Assembly (NCBI RefSeq): GCF_001640805.2
Contig: NC_066856.1
Span: forward strand, 310,001-374,000
Source of the DNA: Lates calcarifer
Taxonomy: Eukaryota > Chordata > Actinopteri > Centropomidae
Direction of reading: 5' to 3'
Length of the DNA: 64,000 nucleotides
The notes under the pieces are model-generated. The model was given only the letters and a program-made list of their open reading frames with translations. It had not been told where the DNA came from and did no database searches. Of this stretch, positions 37,096 through 48,988 are shown piece by piece. Position 1 is the stretch's first letter, and each line of letters opens with the position of its first letter. Made by a program: the position numbers and the translations under genes.

Positions 37096-38723
37096 TATAT
37101 TGGTACTCTGTCACACACCAACGTTAACAGTGATTACCTACAGTGTGTCCACCTCCTGTAAATCATTATTGAACCTGTGCTGCTGAGTACAAACACCAGC
37201 GCTCCCAGCAGCCGCGCAGTTTATTTGCTGTGGCATTTTGATGTGATCTGCCTCACGTCATGAGCTGCCCATTAGAGACAGACCTCCACTGCACATATAA
37301 CACAGAATAAAAGTCTGCTGTCCCACCTGTGGTCAACAGCGTAAACAAAGCTGTCTGCAGCTATGTGATGAAAAATGTACACAGAAATTTACTGTGTAAA
37401 CACACAGCTCACCTCCTTTACCCATCCACTGATATCTATCAACAACCCAGTAACAGAAACATGCTCACATATACATAAACCTCATATATTGTATCAATCA
37501 CACAGATTGAATGAGACTTGGATCTTAAAAGACCAGAGAATGTGACCTATGAACACAGAGACATGTTGCACATCGTCCTCAGCCCAGTTGGCAGCTCCGT
37601 TCATGAGTCAGGGTCAGGAGCAGCAGGTGAACTTCCTGTGATGCTGTCACATGTGTGTGTGCTGCCAGGAAATGACACATTGTCTTTGAGGTGACACTGC
37701 CAGGTCTCTCTGACAACACACATACACACACACACACTTTGTTCATCTGTGCATGTGTCTGTCTCCATATGTTTGCCAGTACATAGTATTCAGTGTTGCT
37801 GTATCATGTCCACATGGACCACATGGTATCAGAACTGTGCAGCTCTCTGCTCTGACAGAAACAACATGGTGGACAGAGACAGAACCAGTACCACAGTTTG
37901 GTTTCAGTGTTTTTCTATAACATGAAATATTCATGATGAAATAAAGTTTAAAGAGGACTGGGAGTCTCTGGCTGTGGGGTGCACAGAGCTGCCTGGAGAT
38001 GAATGCTAATGTTAGCATGCTAACATGTTCACAGTCACTAACATGACATTTAGCAGGTTTAATGTGTTAACATGCTTTAATGTTTGCTAACTCTCAGGAA
38101 AAACAGAGTGAGTTTAATGCCTGAACTGCAGGTTAGTTCTTTTTTTTAAAAGACATACTATATTAGTTGGTGTAAACAGGCACAGTGAGCCCACCTCCCC
38201 CCTCTCAGTCAGGATTGTAACACTAGCTCCTCTGTACTCGTCACTAGTTCACCCAGCTGATTAGTGAGGCACATTTCTCTTCATTGTGTCTGCCTCCTCA
38301 TCAGGTGTTTCTCTTACAGCAGTGCTGCCTCTGAAAGCCTCGAGCTTTCTGCTTACAATTAACATTTTAAAGGCCTCTAATGTCACAACACCTTTGTTCA
38401 GATGTTATTTTTCATCTGAGAAGCATCTGTAAGATAATGGTTTCCACATGACATGATTATTCTGAGCCCTAGGCTCATTCTGCCCACTACAGCGCCTACA
38501 TTTATATTTTAGATATGTAGACAAGGGATATTTGACTTTTAATGCAGGTTCAAGAAAATTATACATAGTAGCAAGTTCTTAAAAGCAGTTTCATGTCATT
38601 TTTAATTTAATTCAGTTTCATTCTGGCGGATTGTAACATTAGTCATTGAGGGTTGACATTTTATTTTGCCTCTCTGAACCTGGACGTGGAACCTGGTCTG
38701 GAGTCAGGAGGGTGGAGGTGTTC

Positions 38724-39307
38724 GGTCTGTGTACATAATGGCCAATCAATTTTTGGTTTGGAGTGGGAAGACAGAAAACAGATGATGCGCCTTTTTGTTT
38801 TGGAATAAAAAACCGGAAACAAAAAACAAGATGTTTTTCGATTTTCATTTTGGAACAATGAAATCAGAAAACAAACTAACATTTTTATTTTTGTTGTATG
38901 TTACATTATGGGCTTAAAAACGTCTAAATTATTTTTATTTTGCCCCAGAAGTCACCCAATGGACAATAGCACAGGATCCCCACAGGCTAGCACAGTTCTT
39001 TTCTGTGCTGCCCAGCTGAGGCTAATAAGATAAGATAAGATAGACTTTATTTATACCACTTGTGGGAAATTCACTCATTACAGCAGCAAGAATAATAATA
39101 ATAAAATAAAAATAAAAATAAAAATGACTGTAACTGATTTCTCATTTTCCCTGTGTTAACTTAAAACTACTAGTCATTCTTTGTTTTTCGATTTCATGTT
39201 CCAAAACTTTTTTGTTTCGAGTTTTTTATTCCAAAACAAAAAACATGAAAATGCTCATCATCTGTTTTCTGTTTTCTCACTTTTTTGCCATTATGTACAC
39301 AGACTGT
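38724..39307. mobile_element. Fold-back / MITE-like element with ~130-150 bp inverted arms
   Basis: The left arm (38724-38875) and the reverse complement of the right arm (about 39178-39307) share GTCTGTGTACATAATGGC, AGAAAACAGATGATG and TTTTGTTTTGGAATAAAAAA in order. The centre carries a GATAAGATAAGATAGACTTT LINE/SINE-like tail and A-rich (AATAAA)n. No ORF lies inside. Superfamily unknown. Confidence 0.65.
39023..39127 (-). repeat. GATAA-tail retroelement fragment inside the fold-back element
   Basis: ATAAGATAAGATAAGATAGA then CTTTATTTATACCACTTGTG and GGGAAATTCACTCATTACAG resemble the widely dispersed fish non-LTR tail that reads in reverse as a GTGGGATCAATAAAG type. Followed by (AATAA)n. 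Confidence 0.5.
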
Positions 39308-40404
39308 GTTCCCTTTTCATTCACACTGAGTCACTGCTGAAGAGGAAGAATAAAACTCATCCAGTGTAATGTGGCATTAATTTTTGTGCTAACTGGTCCA
39401 GACTAACCCTGCAGGCTGCTTTAAAACGCTGTGTGTGAGGTTCTGCTTTGCCCAGAGCCCAGATCCAATTTAGAGCTGGGAGCAGAGTGGAGCTTGAAAT
39501 GCTTCAGGGAGCTATAATCAATCATAATTTCTCAGAGCAGGGTGGTAAAGTGCACTGCTCATCTGCCTGCTGTGGCATTCACCGCTCAACTTTAATTCAG
39601 CCATGTGTCAAGGTGGAGGCAGGGAGCAGCAGCTGCAAACACTCTTATAGAAAGATATAGATATATTTTCCATCAGATGTTCTCACCACCCCGGCTAGAT
39701 CCTCAAAAGCCTGATTCCAAACTCTCTACAGAGGAAACAGATGTGAGGATTGGAGTGTAGATCACCTGTTGGACTCAGTGGTCCAGTATGATTACTGCTG
39801 ACTCTGCACCGATCCATATGTTAACTTGAACTCACCTGTGTCAGCACTGCAAGGAGGGAGGAGTCCACCGGCAGAGGACCATGGTCTCTGACTCATCCAG
39901 CAGCTTCACACTTGACAAACTGTCCCAGAGAATGCTGGCGGTCTGGATCTAATGAATAGAACCACATCATCTGCAAAGAGCAAACTATTGATGAGCATTT
40001 GAAGAAATTTCCTTGCTTGATCATTGGGAAAATTAACAATCAATTATCAGCCATTTTTTATACTGAAAATGCCTATTGCAGAAAATACCCTGATAAAAAG
40101 TGTGGTTTTCCTTAGTGACATCTTTAAGAAATTAGAAGAAGAAGAAATTATAGTCCAACAACAATCCTCTTAAACAAAGCCTTTAAAGTTGAACTAACAA
40201 CACCTCCTGCTGCCATGTAGTGAAAATAATTATACTGCTTCAAGGCATGCTTCACAAACTCACTGATATGAACGCATTGAATGGAGGTCACCACCAACTG
40301 GAAACCTGTTTGAATATGGATACATGGTCACTGTTTGTTTAGTATGTTTAAAAAAAAAGCACACAAACAACACACTGTGTTACTGTTTCCTGGTGGTGTG
40401 CAGT

Positions 40405-40445
40405 AAATGTTTCCAGTCTTTATGCTAAGCTAAGCTAGGGCTGCT
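40405..40445 (+). repeat. GCTAAGCTAAGC-core dispersed repeat, fragment
   Basis: TTTCCAGTCTTTATGCTAAG followed by CTAAGCT, a core I recognise as very common in teleost introns and intergenic DNA. Confidence 0.55.
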
Positions 40446-43400
40446 GGATGTGACATGTCCCCCATCTCAACTACTGAGTGTCCACATATATTTTTTTTCT
40501 GCAGGAACAAAGCCATTTCCTTCTTTAGTTCTGCTGTTCTCCCACTGTAGTTATGATCTGCTTTGTTATGGCATCAGTCTGCCTCATTCCCACAGCCCAA
40601 GTTTGAAAAAGAAACTGTTGGCCACACTGAGCAAGAGAGGGAGGGAAGGGGAGGAGAGGGGGCAGAGAGAGGCAGAGATTTGCCAACAGCGCCAATCGAC
40701 CTACTTCCGATTTAGTGGTGAGGATCAGTTTCAGGTTTTTGGCTGGTGGGTGGCTGCACCGTACAAATGTTTACCCTGTACAGGAAGGGTGGAAATATTT
40801 CAGTGCAACCACAACCAATCACAAAGGGAAATCTCCCCAGAGCTGTCTCTGAGTGTGTGCGTGTGCGTGTGTGTGTGTGTGAATTACTTTCCACTGCTCT
40901 GACTCTGAACTCAGTTCCCGGTCTTATCAGATCTGTGGGAAGATGCTGCACAACTGTTTCCTCAAGAGTAAAGTCAGAGTGAAACTGTGTGTTGATGGAT
41001 CAATATATGTTTGTCTGATCACTGGTAGCAGAAGTATAGAAGTGTACAGTACATGGATAAATCATTTTACAGTAAAGACTATGATTCAGGGGGTACAGGT
41101 AGAGGTGAATAGAGATGTTTAAAAAGCTGATTAACATGATTCTTTACTGAAACATGAGACAGTGAATTGTCTGCTCTTTGGGTTTTTCCTTGTGGTCAAA
41201 CTCAGAGAAAAGTATTTGAACTGATTTGTTTAAAAGTGAAGTTTGTTTGGAGAGGTTTAAGAGGCTCCTGCTGCTGCTGCTGCCTCTTTGGTGAAAAAAT
41301 AACCAAACTCCTCTCCAACCAACCGTTTGAATGTCTGACTGTAACCACACCAAACCTAAACCTGAACCACTGAAGCTGAAGATGAGGGAACAGTACAGTT
41401 TGCAGTACAGTGTCACCCCCCCGTGTCCAGAGTTGAAACAAGCCAGTGCCCAGCTCTGACTCTGGCCACGAGGCCAGGTTAACAGAGATCAGCTCTCTGC
41501 TTCATATTAAAACTTCCTAGAAGGAGCCAGGGAGCCAGATGTGCTGACTTCCTGAGTCACTCAATCCTGAGAGCCGAGCCAAGTTGTGATTCAGAATGGC
41601 AGAATTAGAGGGTTTTACCTCAGAGCACGTGCAACGTTTGGTGAAGTGACTTCACATGCAGGGAAAGTGCAGAGGGACTTTTTTCAACCACTGGCAGACT
41701 TTTCAGTGTGAAAGTGTGAAAGGAAACAAAACAAGCTGGGGGAGAAGGAGCCAGAACTTTTATTGAACTGAATGATTGAATGTGCTTTGGCAGGGTGGAA
41801 ATACAAAAAGCAGAGAGTTAAAGAGACACGTGTGAAATTATAAAAGGCCTCATTAGGTTTTCATTTATATTACTACATAACACAACAACCAAGAAACCCT
41901 TTTATGAAATAATCTTTATGTAGAGTGTTGTGAAATACATAAAGCACCTGAAATAAGTGATGCTAACAACAGCAAACTGTTGATGGTTTTGAATTGTTTC
42001 CATGTGAAAGAAAGAAACTGTGTCAGGGTGAAAAACACCCAACAATGATTCTGGGTTTAGACCCAAGAGAAGTGGTCCAACTGTTGGAGCGGAGCAGTTG
42101 TTTCTGACTGCAGAGGATTTTCTTTTCAGCCAGACAATTACACAGCAATCAATCTGAGAGCTCGTTGAGAGGGGCAGCTCCTTGCTGGGCATCCAACCTT
42201 AGCCCGGAGCTTCATCTGAATGTGATGATCCCTCCCAACCTTAGCCAGACTTTAACATGCGACCTGAGGAGCAGAGGAGGAAACCCACTATAGGTTTTCA
42301 CATTCCTGAAAGTGCAGAGGAAGTCTCTGTTTGAATTTAGGGAGCCTCTCCTCGTCACAGCTTCTCTTTATTCCTGAGCTTGCAGAGAAAGGCAGACAGA
42401 CGGGAGGCTTTGGATTCACACTGCCAGCAGATCCAGGAGGTCTGACTGGGAGCAGATGCAGCAGTTATGAGACAGAGTCGTGTTTGGAAAGGGAGGCTTT
42501 GAGGATCCTGGCAGAGCACTGCGCTGGTGGGTGGACCAGTTGGAAAGGGCCAGAACCTTTCAGAAAGGGTATTCAGGATTACTGAGCGAGAGAGGAAATC
42601 ATTAAGAAGAGGAGAGGAAGAGAGGGTTGGAAAAGGAGAGAGGAAGCCAGGGTGAGAAAATGATTCAAGCAGCCAACAAACTTCTAAATAATTGTAAACT
42701 TTTATCACAGCAAAGAGCAGAGAAATGAATTCAGTCAGAGACGGGGGGCAACTCAGCTGCCGGCCTCAGTCTTCAGCTGAGTACAATCAAACATGCTGCA
42801 CACATTGCAGCAGTGATGAGTGAAATGTTGAGGGAGTAAGTCGACCTTTAGGCTGAGATCAGGTTTAACTCCCAGAGATCCACTCAGAGCTGTGGGTTTT
42901 AATACAACACCTGTCTACAAACCAGACAGCTCCTCAGGTGATTCAGTGTCTGTGTCCTAATCACTTATCATGAGGTAAACCAGCCGTACCTGTGTCCTCC
43001 ACAAATCTGTACACCTGTGATCAGGGCTTAGCTGTGATGGAGCTAAATCAGCAGCTGCCTTGTTCCACACAGAGTGAACTGATGTGTGGGTCAGAGCACA
43101 AACACAGGCTTTATACTGATGACCTGTGATGAACTGTCACATATCATTGAACATACAGGACTCTGTCCTATACTGACACCAGGTCTGTAAGTCCACAGTG
43201 GATCCAGTATTTCAGAAACTCAGAGTTTTTCAGTGTTGAGTGTTTCAGACCACAAGCTCCTCAGTCTTCAACATGTAGGGAGGTGCAGAGGGTGGTGAGT
43301 CTGAATGGGAGCTGGTGTCAGTACCAGTCCAGTCTGGTCTGTAGGACTAAACCAGTGTCAGCAGAGAGTGCCCTGAGGGTAAAACTGGACTTACTCAGTC

Positions 43401-43469
43401 ACCACCTACTCTGATTAAAGCTTAACTTTGTTGTACAGTTTGTGACTGTTTAAGGTTGAAATGCTTCAC

Positions 43470-43531
43470 TGACGACCTGTGATAGCCAGTGCCAGCTGGG
43501 ACCCCCCCCTCACAATGGATGGATGGATGCT
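43470..43531. repeat. Short fragment of the CCATCCAT dispersed repeat
   Basis: GACCTGTGATAGCCAGTGCC, a C run and GGATGGATGGATG correspond in reverse to the left part of the 21553-21916 family. Confidence 0.45.
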
Positions 43532-44104
43532 TCACTGACATGTCTGACAGTCTGGTGAGAAGTGAGAGCTTCTGTCAGACTGTAGAGGAGGAGGATGTGT
43601 CAGTGTAAATTCGGTTTGTATTGAAATCATAAAAGAATCAGAGGAAACGATTTGCTCATGAGTTCTATCACTAACCGACACTGGAAACAGTTATAACTGT
43701 CTTCTACATTTCACTTCAAACACTTTCTCCTCAGAAACATCGCAAACATACAGAAAACTGTTAATACATACACACAGGAAGTTACCTGACTGAATAATGA
43801 ACACATGATTTTTTTTTCATGATGTTTTTTCTTCAGATACACTTTTCTCTGGTCATTGTGTTGTTCTGGTGTTTTTATTGGGAAAATATGAATTAGCAGC
43901 AGCAGCTCTATGAATGTAAACCAGATTGATGAAGTGTTTTCCAGTAAAGCCACTGGGACCTTGAACGCATCACTGTGTCTCCAGTAACCACAATGACACC
44001 GTCATCACCTGCTGGAAACCAGAGTCAGGATTACTCATTGTTCTCCGATCCCATCATCGCCCTCTGCTGGAGCCGGAGGAGTCATACAATAAATAAGTAA
44101 ATAA

Positions 44105-44116
44105 CACACACGCACG

Positions 44117-44151
<35 letters not shown>
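44105..44151. repeat. (CA)n with (CG)n core
   Basis: CACACACGCACGCGCGCGCG then CA repeats, 650 bases upstream of the mmp16 start. Alternating purine-pyrimidine. Confidence 0.9.
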
Positions 44152-44432
44152 TATTCTGGAACAGAGACTGAACTCATACAGAGCTGCTGTCATGTGAAAA
44201 CTTTATTTAGATTTATTTATATGAACACAACCTGTCAAGACGAGGACTGGTACGGCAGGACAAACTGCATCTACAGGACAGACAGGTTCTGGTTTGACTG
44301 GCTAAACTGGTTCTGGAGGACTAACTGGTTTTAGATGATGACAGACTGGTTTGAGAGGACAGACCAGTGGGATGGGGGCGCTCGTGGTGCACATGCGCAC
44401 TCGGTGGGAAACACGATAGAAAACGGGCAGCT

Positions 44433-44525
44433 ATGCCGCGCGGTGCAGAATACGGGCTGGACGTGTCCACTTGGAACAACGGCCGCTGTACCGGAGGACT
44501 GACCCGGGGACTGCGGGACCGGTAG
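44433..44525 (+). other. Upstream ORF 1 in the mmp16 leader (30 codons)
   Basis: ATG with G at -3, ending at TAG (44523-44525), entirely upstream of the main ATG. It matters only if transcription starts before it, which is unknown. No protein similarity is recognised. Confidence 0.3.
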
Positions 44526-44660
44526 GCTGCTGACAGGCGTTAACAGCTCACATTTCCCCGGGGATAACCTCCTCCTGAAACCGCGGCCAAAGCAGCCGAG
44601 TCCGCTCCGTCTCCCGTTTCCCGCTCCTCTCGCCTCCAGAGAGACACCGAAACATCAGCG

Positions 44661-44681
44661 ATGTTGCTGCTAAACGTCTAG
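44661..44681 (+). other. Upstream ORF 2 in the mmp16 leader (6 codons, MLLLNV)
   Basis: A minimal ORF with G at -3, ending 76 bases before the mmp16 ATG. It is close enough to be in the 5' UTR under most plausible start sites and could lower translation of the main frame, an inference from general uORF behaviour. Confidence 0.4.
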
Positions 44682-44757
44682 GATTTATTCCCGTCGCCCG
44701 TTTGTGTGCAGTGACTGTAAATAACCGAGCAGAGACTGAGAGAGCAGCGGATCCACT

Positions 44758-44883
44758 ATGGCTTTACCGGCGCTCCGCAACAGGAGATGCGTTCACGGCT
44801 GCTGTGTGGGGACACTGTGTTTGCAGTTGGTGCTGTGGATTTTATGTGCCGTGAACGGAGAGGAGCAGCCGTTCAGTGTGGAG
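44758..44883 (+). CDS. mmp16: mmp16 exon 1 (coding part): signal peptide
   Basis: 42 codons from an ATG in strong Kozak context (A at -3, G at +4). An in-frame TGA at 44737-44739 fixes this as the first possible in-frame start. A basic N-terminus (RNRR, residues 7-10) is followed by a hydrophobic, Cys-rich core of about residues 18-32, as expected of a signal peptide. The exon ends at VE before a GTAAGA donor at 44884, in phase 0. The frame stays open into the intron to 45075, but that extension has no family resemblance. Confidence 0.88.
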
Positions 44884-45500
44884 GTAAGAACCGGGACCGG
44901 ATTCACTGAAGGAGCGAGAGACGCGCTCCCGGCCTGTTGGTCTGGGTTTTACCGGGTCTGGTCTGGGAATGATCATGTGTGCTGTCTGGGCAGCAACAAC
45001 AGGGTCTTTGTCAGAGGTCCAGCTGGGCTGCAGCTCAGTCCCTCCGCTCATCAGTCCTCTCTGCTGGAACATTAATCACTGATAATAATCATCTGATCCG
45101 TCTACCTGAGCGCGTGCGAGGGGCCAGCATTTCAAAATAAAGGCAGCAACTTCACCTTAAAATATTCAGATGGTCTTTAATTTTACCATCACACACACTC
45201 ATGACATGTAATCCATAGAAGGCAGATTATTCAGATTATTCAGAACAGATCCAGGTCCAGGGCATGGACATGAGTCTTATAACAAAGCAGCACATGGTCC
45301 GAGGGCTCTGCACTGTGGGCAGCTACACCCTGATCTGCTGATCTGAGATCTGCTAACAGCCCTGAGGCTACAAATGTTATTTTAGTAAACTTGGTTCTGT
45401 CTTTGATTCCAGACTCAGAACTAACAGTTGGTTTTATAACTGGACTGGACAACCTCTTTACTTCCAGAGCTGAAGGCATGAACCCCTCACTGCACACACA

Positions 45501-45544
<44 letters not shown>

Positions 45545-48500
45545 AACATCCTGGCATGTCATTCATGTCCCACATGTACGTATCCAGATGATCTGTCAGC
45601 CTGGCTGCTGCTCTGTTCCCTTTGGACAGCACAGAGGCAACAGATTCAGTCCAGATGCTACAGTTTCAGCAGAGAAAACGGCCGAGCTCACATGACACAG
45701 AGACAGAAAGACATCTGTTCTCTGTTGTCTCCAGGTATATCTCAGTTTATACTGGAACATGTTGTCTGACTGTTTGTCCTGAGGATAAGTGAAGCTGAGT
45801 TTCTCTGAGCCAATCAGAAGCAACAAACCCAGGCTCTCTAGTAAGACACAGCAGTAGTTAGTAGTATTTAGGCTTTGAAATGAGAACTGTGTGCTGAGGT
45901 TTGTGGGTAAAACATGAAACCTTTGCTTTAAAAATCCATTTTTCACGCAGGTCAGTTGATTTGTGCCTGAATGAGAGGAGCAGTGTGATGAGTGGAGACG
46001 TTCCTTCTGAGAGAAAGTTTAAACCCTGAACTAAACACAGAGACCTTAGCTTCATATCTGTAAGGTGACATGTTTGGTAGTGGTTGTTGTGAGGATTAAA
46101 CTGATTAAACTGTTCATCTGTGCTGGAGAGGCTCAGTGTGTTAAACCATTTGATCAGAGGCAGCTGAAGCAGAGTCAGTGTAAACAGGGTCCTGGTCCAC
46201 AGTCCAGTCCAGCAAAGCTTCACGCAGCCAGTAGGAGGGTGACTGATGTCTCTTTGCCACGTTGTAAACAGCTGCTGCACTGACAGACCTGTGGAAACTG
46301 AACTGGTTTCACCTGGGCTTGTTATGACTGAGTATTTCCTCTAGATTGTGTGGTTTCAGCCTAAACCAGTACCTGTTATTTTTATCATTAGTTTTTGTAG
46401 GACTCAGAGTAATTAAAAGAGAAATGATGGATTGTTAAGGTCTCTGTCTCTGTCAGACTATAAGCTGAGGTGTGACCATCTATCCTCTGATTTCTGAACT
46501 CTGTGTTCAGTTAAAGACTTGTTTAAAGTCCCAGACTCTTACCGCTCTGCTGCACCTCATGGTTTTACTCTGAGTCCATTTGACTGATTCACAGTGAAAC
46601 AGAAACATCTGTCTGTCTCACAGCAGGTTCTGTCTTTTACCGCCTCTTTCTGCTGGGGTTTGAGATATTTGATTCATGGGTCAAGTTGTAGCAGCAGCAG
46701 TTTTAGAAGTTGTAGCAGCAGTAGCAGCAGCAGTGGTAGCAGTAGTTGTAGCAGCAGCAGTAGTTGTAGCAGCAGTTTTAGCAGTTGGAGCAGCAGTGGT
46801 AGCAGCAGCAGCAGCAGTAGTGTTAGAGCAGCGGAGTCTCCTGAGCTCGGCCCAGCCTCAGTCTCAGCTAGAGAGGAGGCATCAGGTGCAACGCTTCGCT
46901 CTGACTCACATTAAGTGTTTGAATCATGCGCAGCAGAGACAAAGCGCTGAAATAATCTGCTCCACACCAAAGAGAGTTTCTCTGAGCACTTCCTGTCTTA
47001 GATGGATGAATGGATCCAGAGACACTGGTTTAACTCAACTCCGCTGTCAGTGGTTAATATTCACATTATTATTATTAAATAGTTTTAACTGAGCTGTCTA
47101 AAAAGTCTGTGAGATTCAGTGGCTACTACAGTGACAGATTAATCAATAAGCAAAACAGCTGCTGATTAATTTTCTTTTGATTGGCTGAAGCACGTGATTA
47201 ATCTCTGGTTCTTGTCCAGAGTTTATGACTTTTAGAGAGATACTGACTTACTGGTTAATACATTAAAATGAAACAGTTAATGGAAATGGTTGATAAAGTG
47301 CTTCTGTTGTTGTGGATGAAAATGCTGTGGTCAGCATGTTCCAGCTGTTACAGATGTGTTGGTATTAAAGTCAGACTAATTGAATATGAAGACAACCTGA
47401 CCTCAGATGGAATGTATCTCTCAGGGTCTGAGATAAAGACTGACACTCTCATCTGGTCTCACACACAGTTCTACGCTGAAGCAGATAGCTGAGCTTAGTG
47501 TTGCTTTGCATAAAGACTGAAGGCAGTGAGCCTGGCTCTGTCCAAAGCTCAAAACTTGTTTGTTTAATCTGTGCACAGACAAATGCATGTTTAGGGGGAG
47601 TTATCTGCTGAACTTTGTAACAGCAACCTGAAACCACAAAATGCAACTCTTAGATTTTAGTCTGTGTGCAGATTAAACAAATATTCATTGTGCAAATGTT
47701 CGTGGTGGGAACTGTTGGGTTTCTCTCTGTAAATATAATGATATAAAGAGCACAGTCTAGACCTGCTCTATATGAAAAGTAACTCGAGATAACTTCTGTT
47801 GTGATTTGGCGCCATATAAATAAAATTGAATTTTGTTAAGCTAAATGATAACCATTCCTTTAATGACTCCAAACAAATAACAATTAATTTTTTAAAAGCT
47901 TTTCTGTTTGATATGTGTGAAAACTTAAGACAGGCCAATATAAACATTGCTTGAAGGTATTTACAGCATTAGTATATAAAAAAACATATTGTCATTAATA
48001 TAAAGAATTTTTTGTGTGTAGTGTGTGTAGTATGTGTAGTGTGTGTGTGCTGTGCCAGTGCAAAGCACTCAGTGCTGTTGTCACTATGTGGAGAATGGCA
48101 GAGCTTCATTCCTGTCACAGCTCAGGTTACCATTCGGCTCACTCAGCCTCTGAGTGGCATCTGGGTAATGGAAAACATCTGCTGTGAATATGAATGTGTG
48201 TGTGTGTGTCTATGTATGTAAACAATTGTGGCTTCTCTCACTTCCATGGATTTTTGTTCTCACTTCTTGTTGTTAGTGTCTGTTAGTGTGTGTTCCATCT
48301 TTCCCCCGCTCTGTCACTGCCAACCACAGTCCTACACTCAGGACTTTCATTTAAACTGCCCACAACTGAAAACTGTGTTAAAACAATCTTAAAGATCTTA
48401 TTTGCTATTTTTGGTGATAAGTGCTCACTGGCATGCTGTTTCTGTTTCTGTGCTGCGTTTCCCAGAAGTGCTTTGGCAGTCAAACAGTCTACACGCTGCT

Positions 48501-48898
48501 TTGCTGTGCTTTTTCCTTGAATTTTCACATAATGAAGTTTGAATGTTCCTTTTTCTTTGCCGCACCACCATGGTTATCAGCTCTGAGATTAACACTTGAC
48601 CGCTCCACACAATCGTCTAAAATAGCCTCAGATTAATAATGCATCACTTCCTGTGCAGCAGAGGCTTTTTCCCAACGTCTGCCTCTTTTATAACCGTCAG
48701 TCAGTTATGGTGCTCAGGCTTTTATTTCTGATATTTTCCCTTTATTTTCATGATAATCAGCCTCCTCTTTGTAACACACATATTCTCCTCCTACATACAC
48801 TCTGTATGTATGAGCTCACCTCCTGTGTCTGAGTGCATGCAGGCGTGTTTATAAATGTGTTCTGTCCTCGTTTTTCACTGAGCAATCATATGGATTGC

Positions 48899-48988
<90 letters not shown>

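Larger units (their letters stand above)
31004..38723. other. Intergenic, no supported gene
   Basis: Only microsatellites and unidentified sequence. Frames of 90-120 codons here overlap each other on both strands and show no protein family features. 32600-32760 and 37195-37330 are low-repeat segments that might be conserved. Confidence 0.5.
39308..44369. other. Upstream flank of mmp16, no supported gene
   Basis: Non-coding apart from repeat fragments at 40405, 43470 and 44105. The 150-codon frame at 40450-40902 is low complexity, ending in a GT-repeat-encoded Val/Cys run, and has no recognisable domain. Confidence 0.5.
44370..44757 (+). promoter_or_regulatory. mmp16: CpG-rich promoter / 5' leader of mmp16
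   Basis: GC content and CpG count rise abruptly at about 44.37 kb in otherwise AT-rich, CpG-poor DNA and stay high into exon 1 and early intron 1 (to about 45.02 kb). No TATA box is evident close to the start, so a CpG-island promoter is inferred. The transcription start cannot be placed from sequence alone. Confidence 0.65.

Noticed and set aside
40450..40902. 150-codon plus-strand frame
   Set aside because: No domain, low-complexity Arg/Glu and GT-derived Val/Cys tail, no splice or codon support.
1..44369. tRNA, snRNA or microRNA genes
   Set aside because: I looked for TRGYNNA-type A boxes paired with GGTTCRANNCC boxes and for obvious hairpin genes and found none I could support by eye; a covariance-model scan would be needed to be certain.
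44884..45075. Read-through of mmp16 exon 1 to a stop at 45073
   Set aside because: A good GTAAGA donor at 44884 and perfect joining to exon 2 show this is intron; the extension resembles nothing in MMPs.
45858..46280. 140-codon minus-strand frame in mmp16 intron 1
   Set aside because: No recognisable family; overlapping frames on both strands suggest chance.
46676..47092. 138-codon and 106-codon frames rich in Val/Ala or Ser
   Set aside because: Produced by the AGY trinucleotide tract inside mmp16 intron 1.
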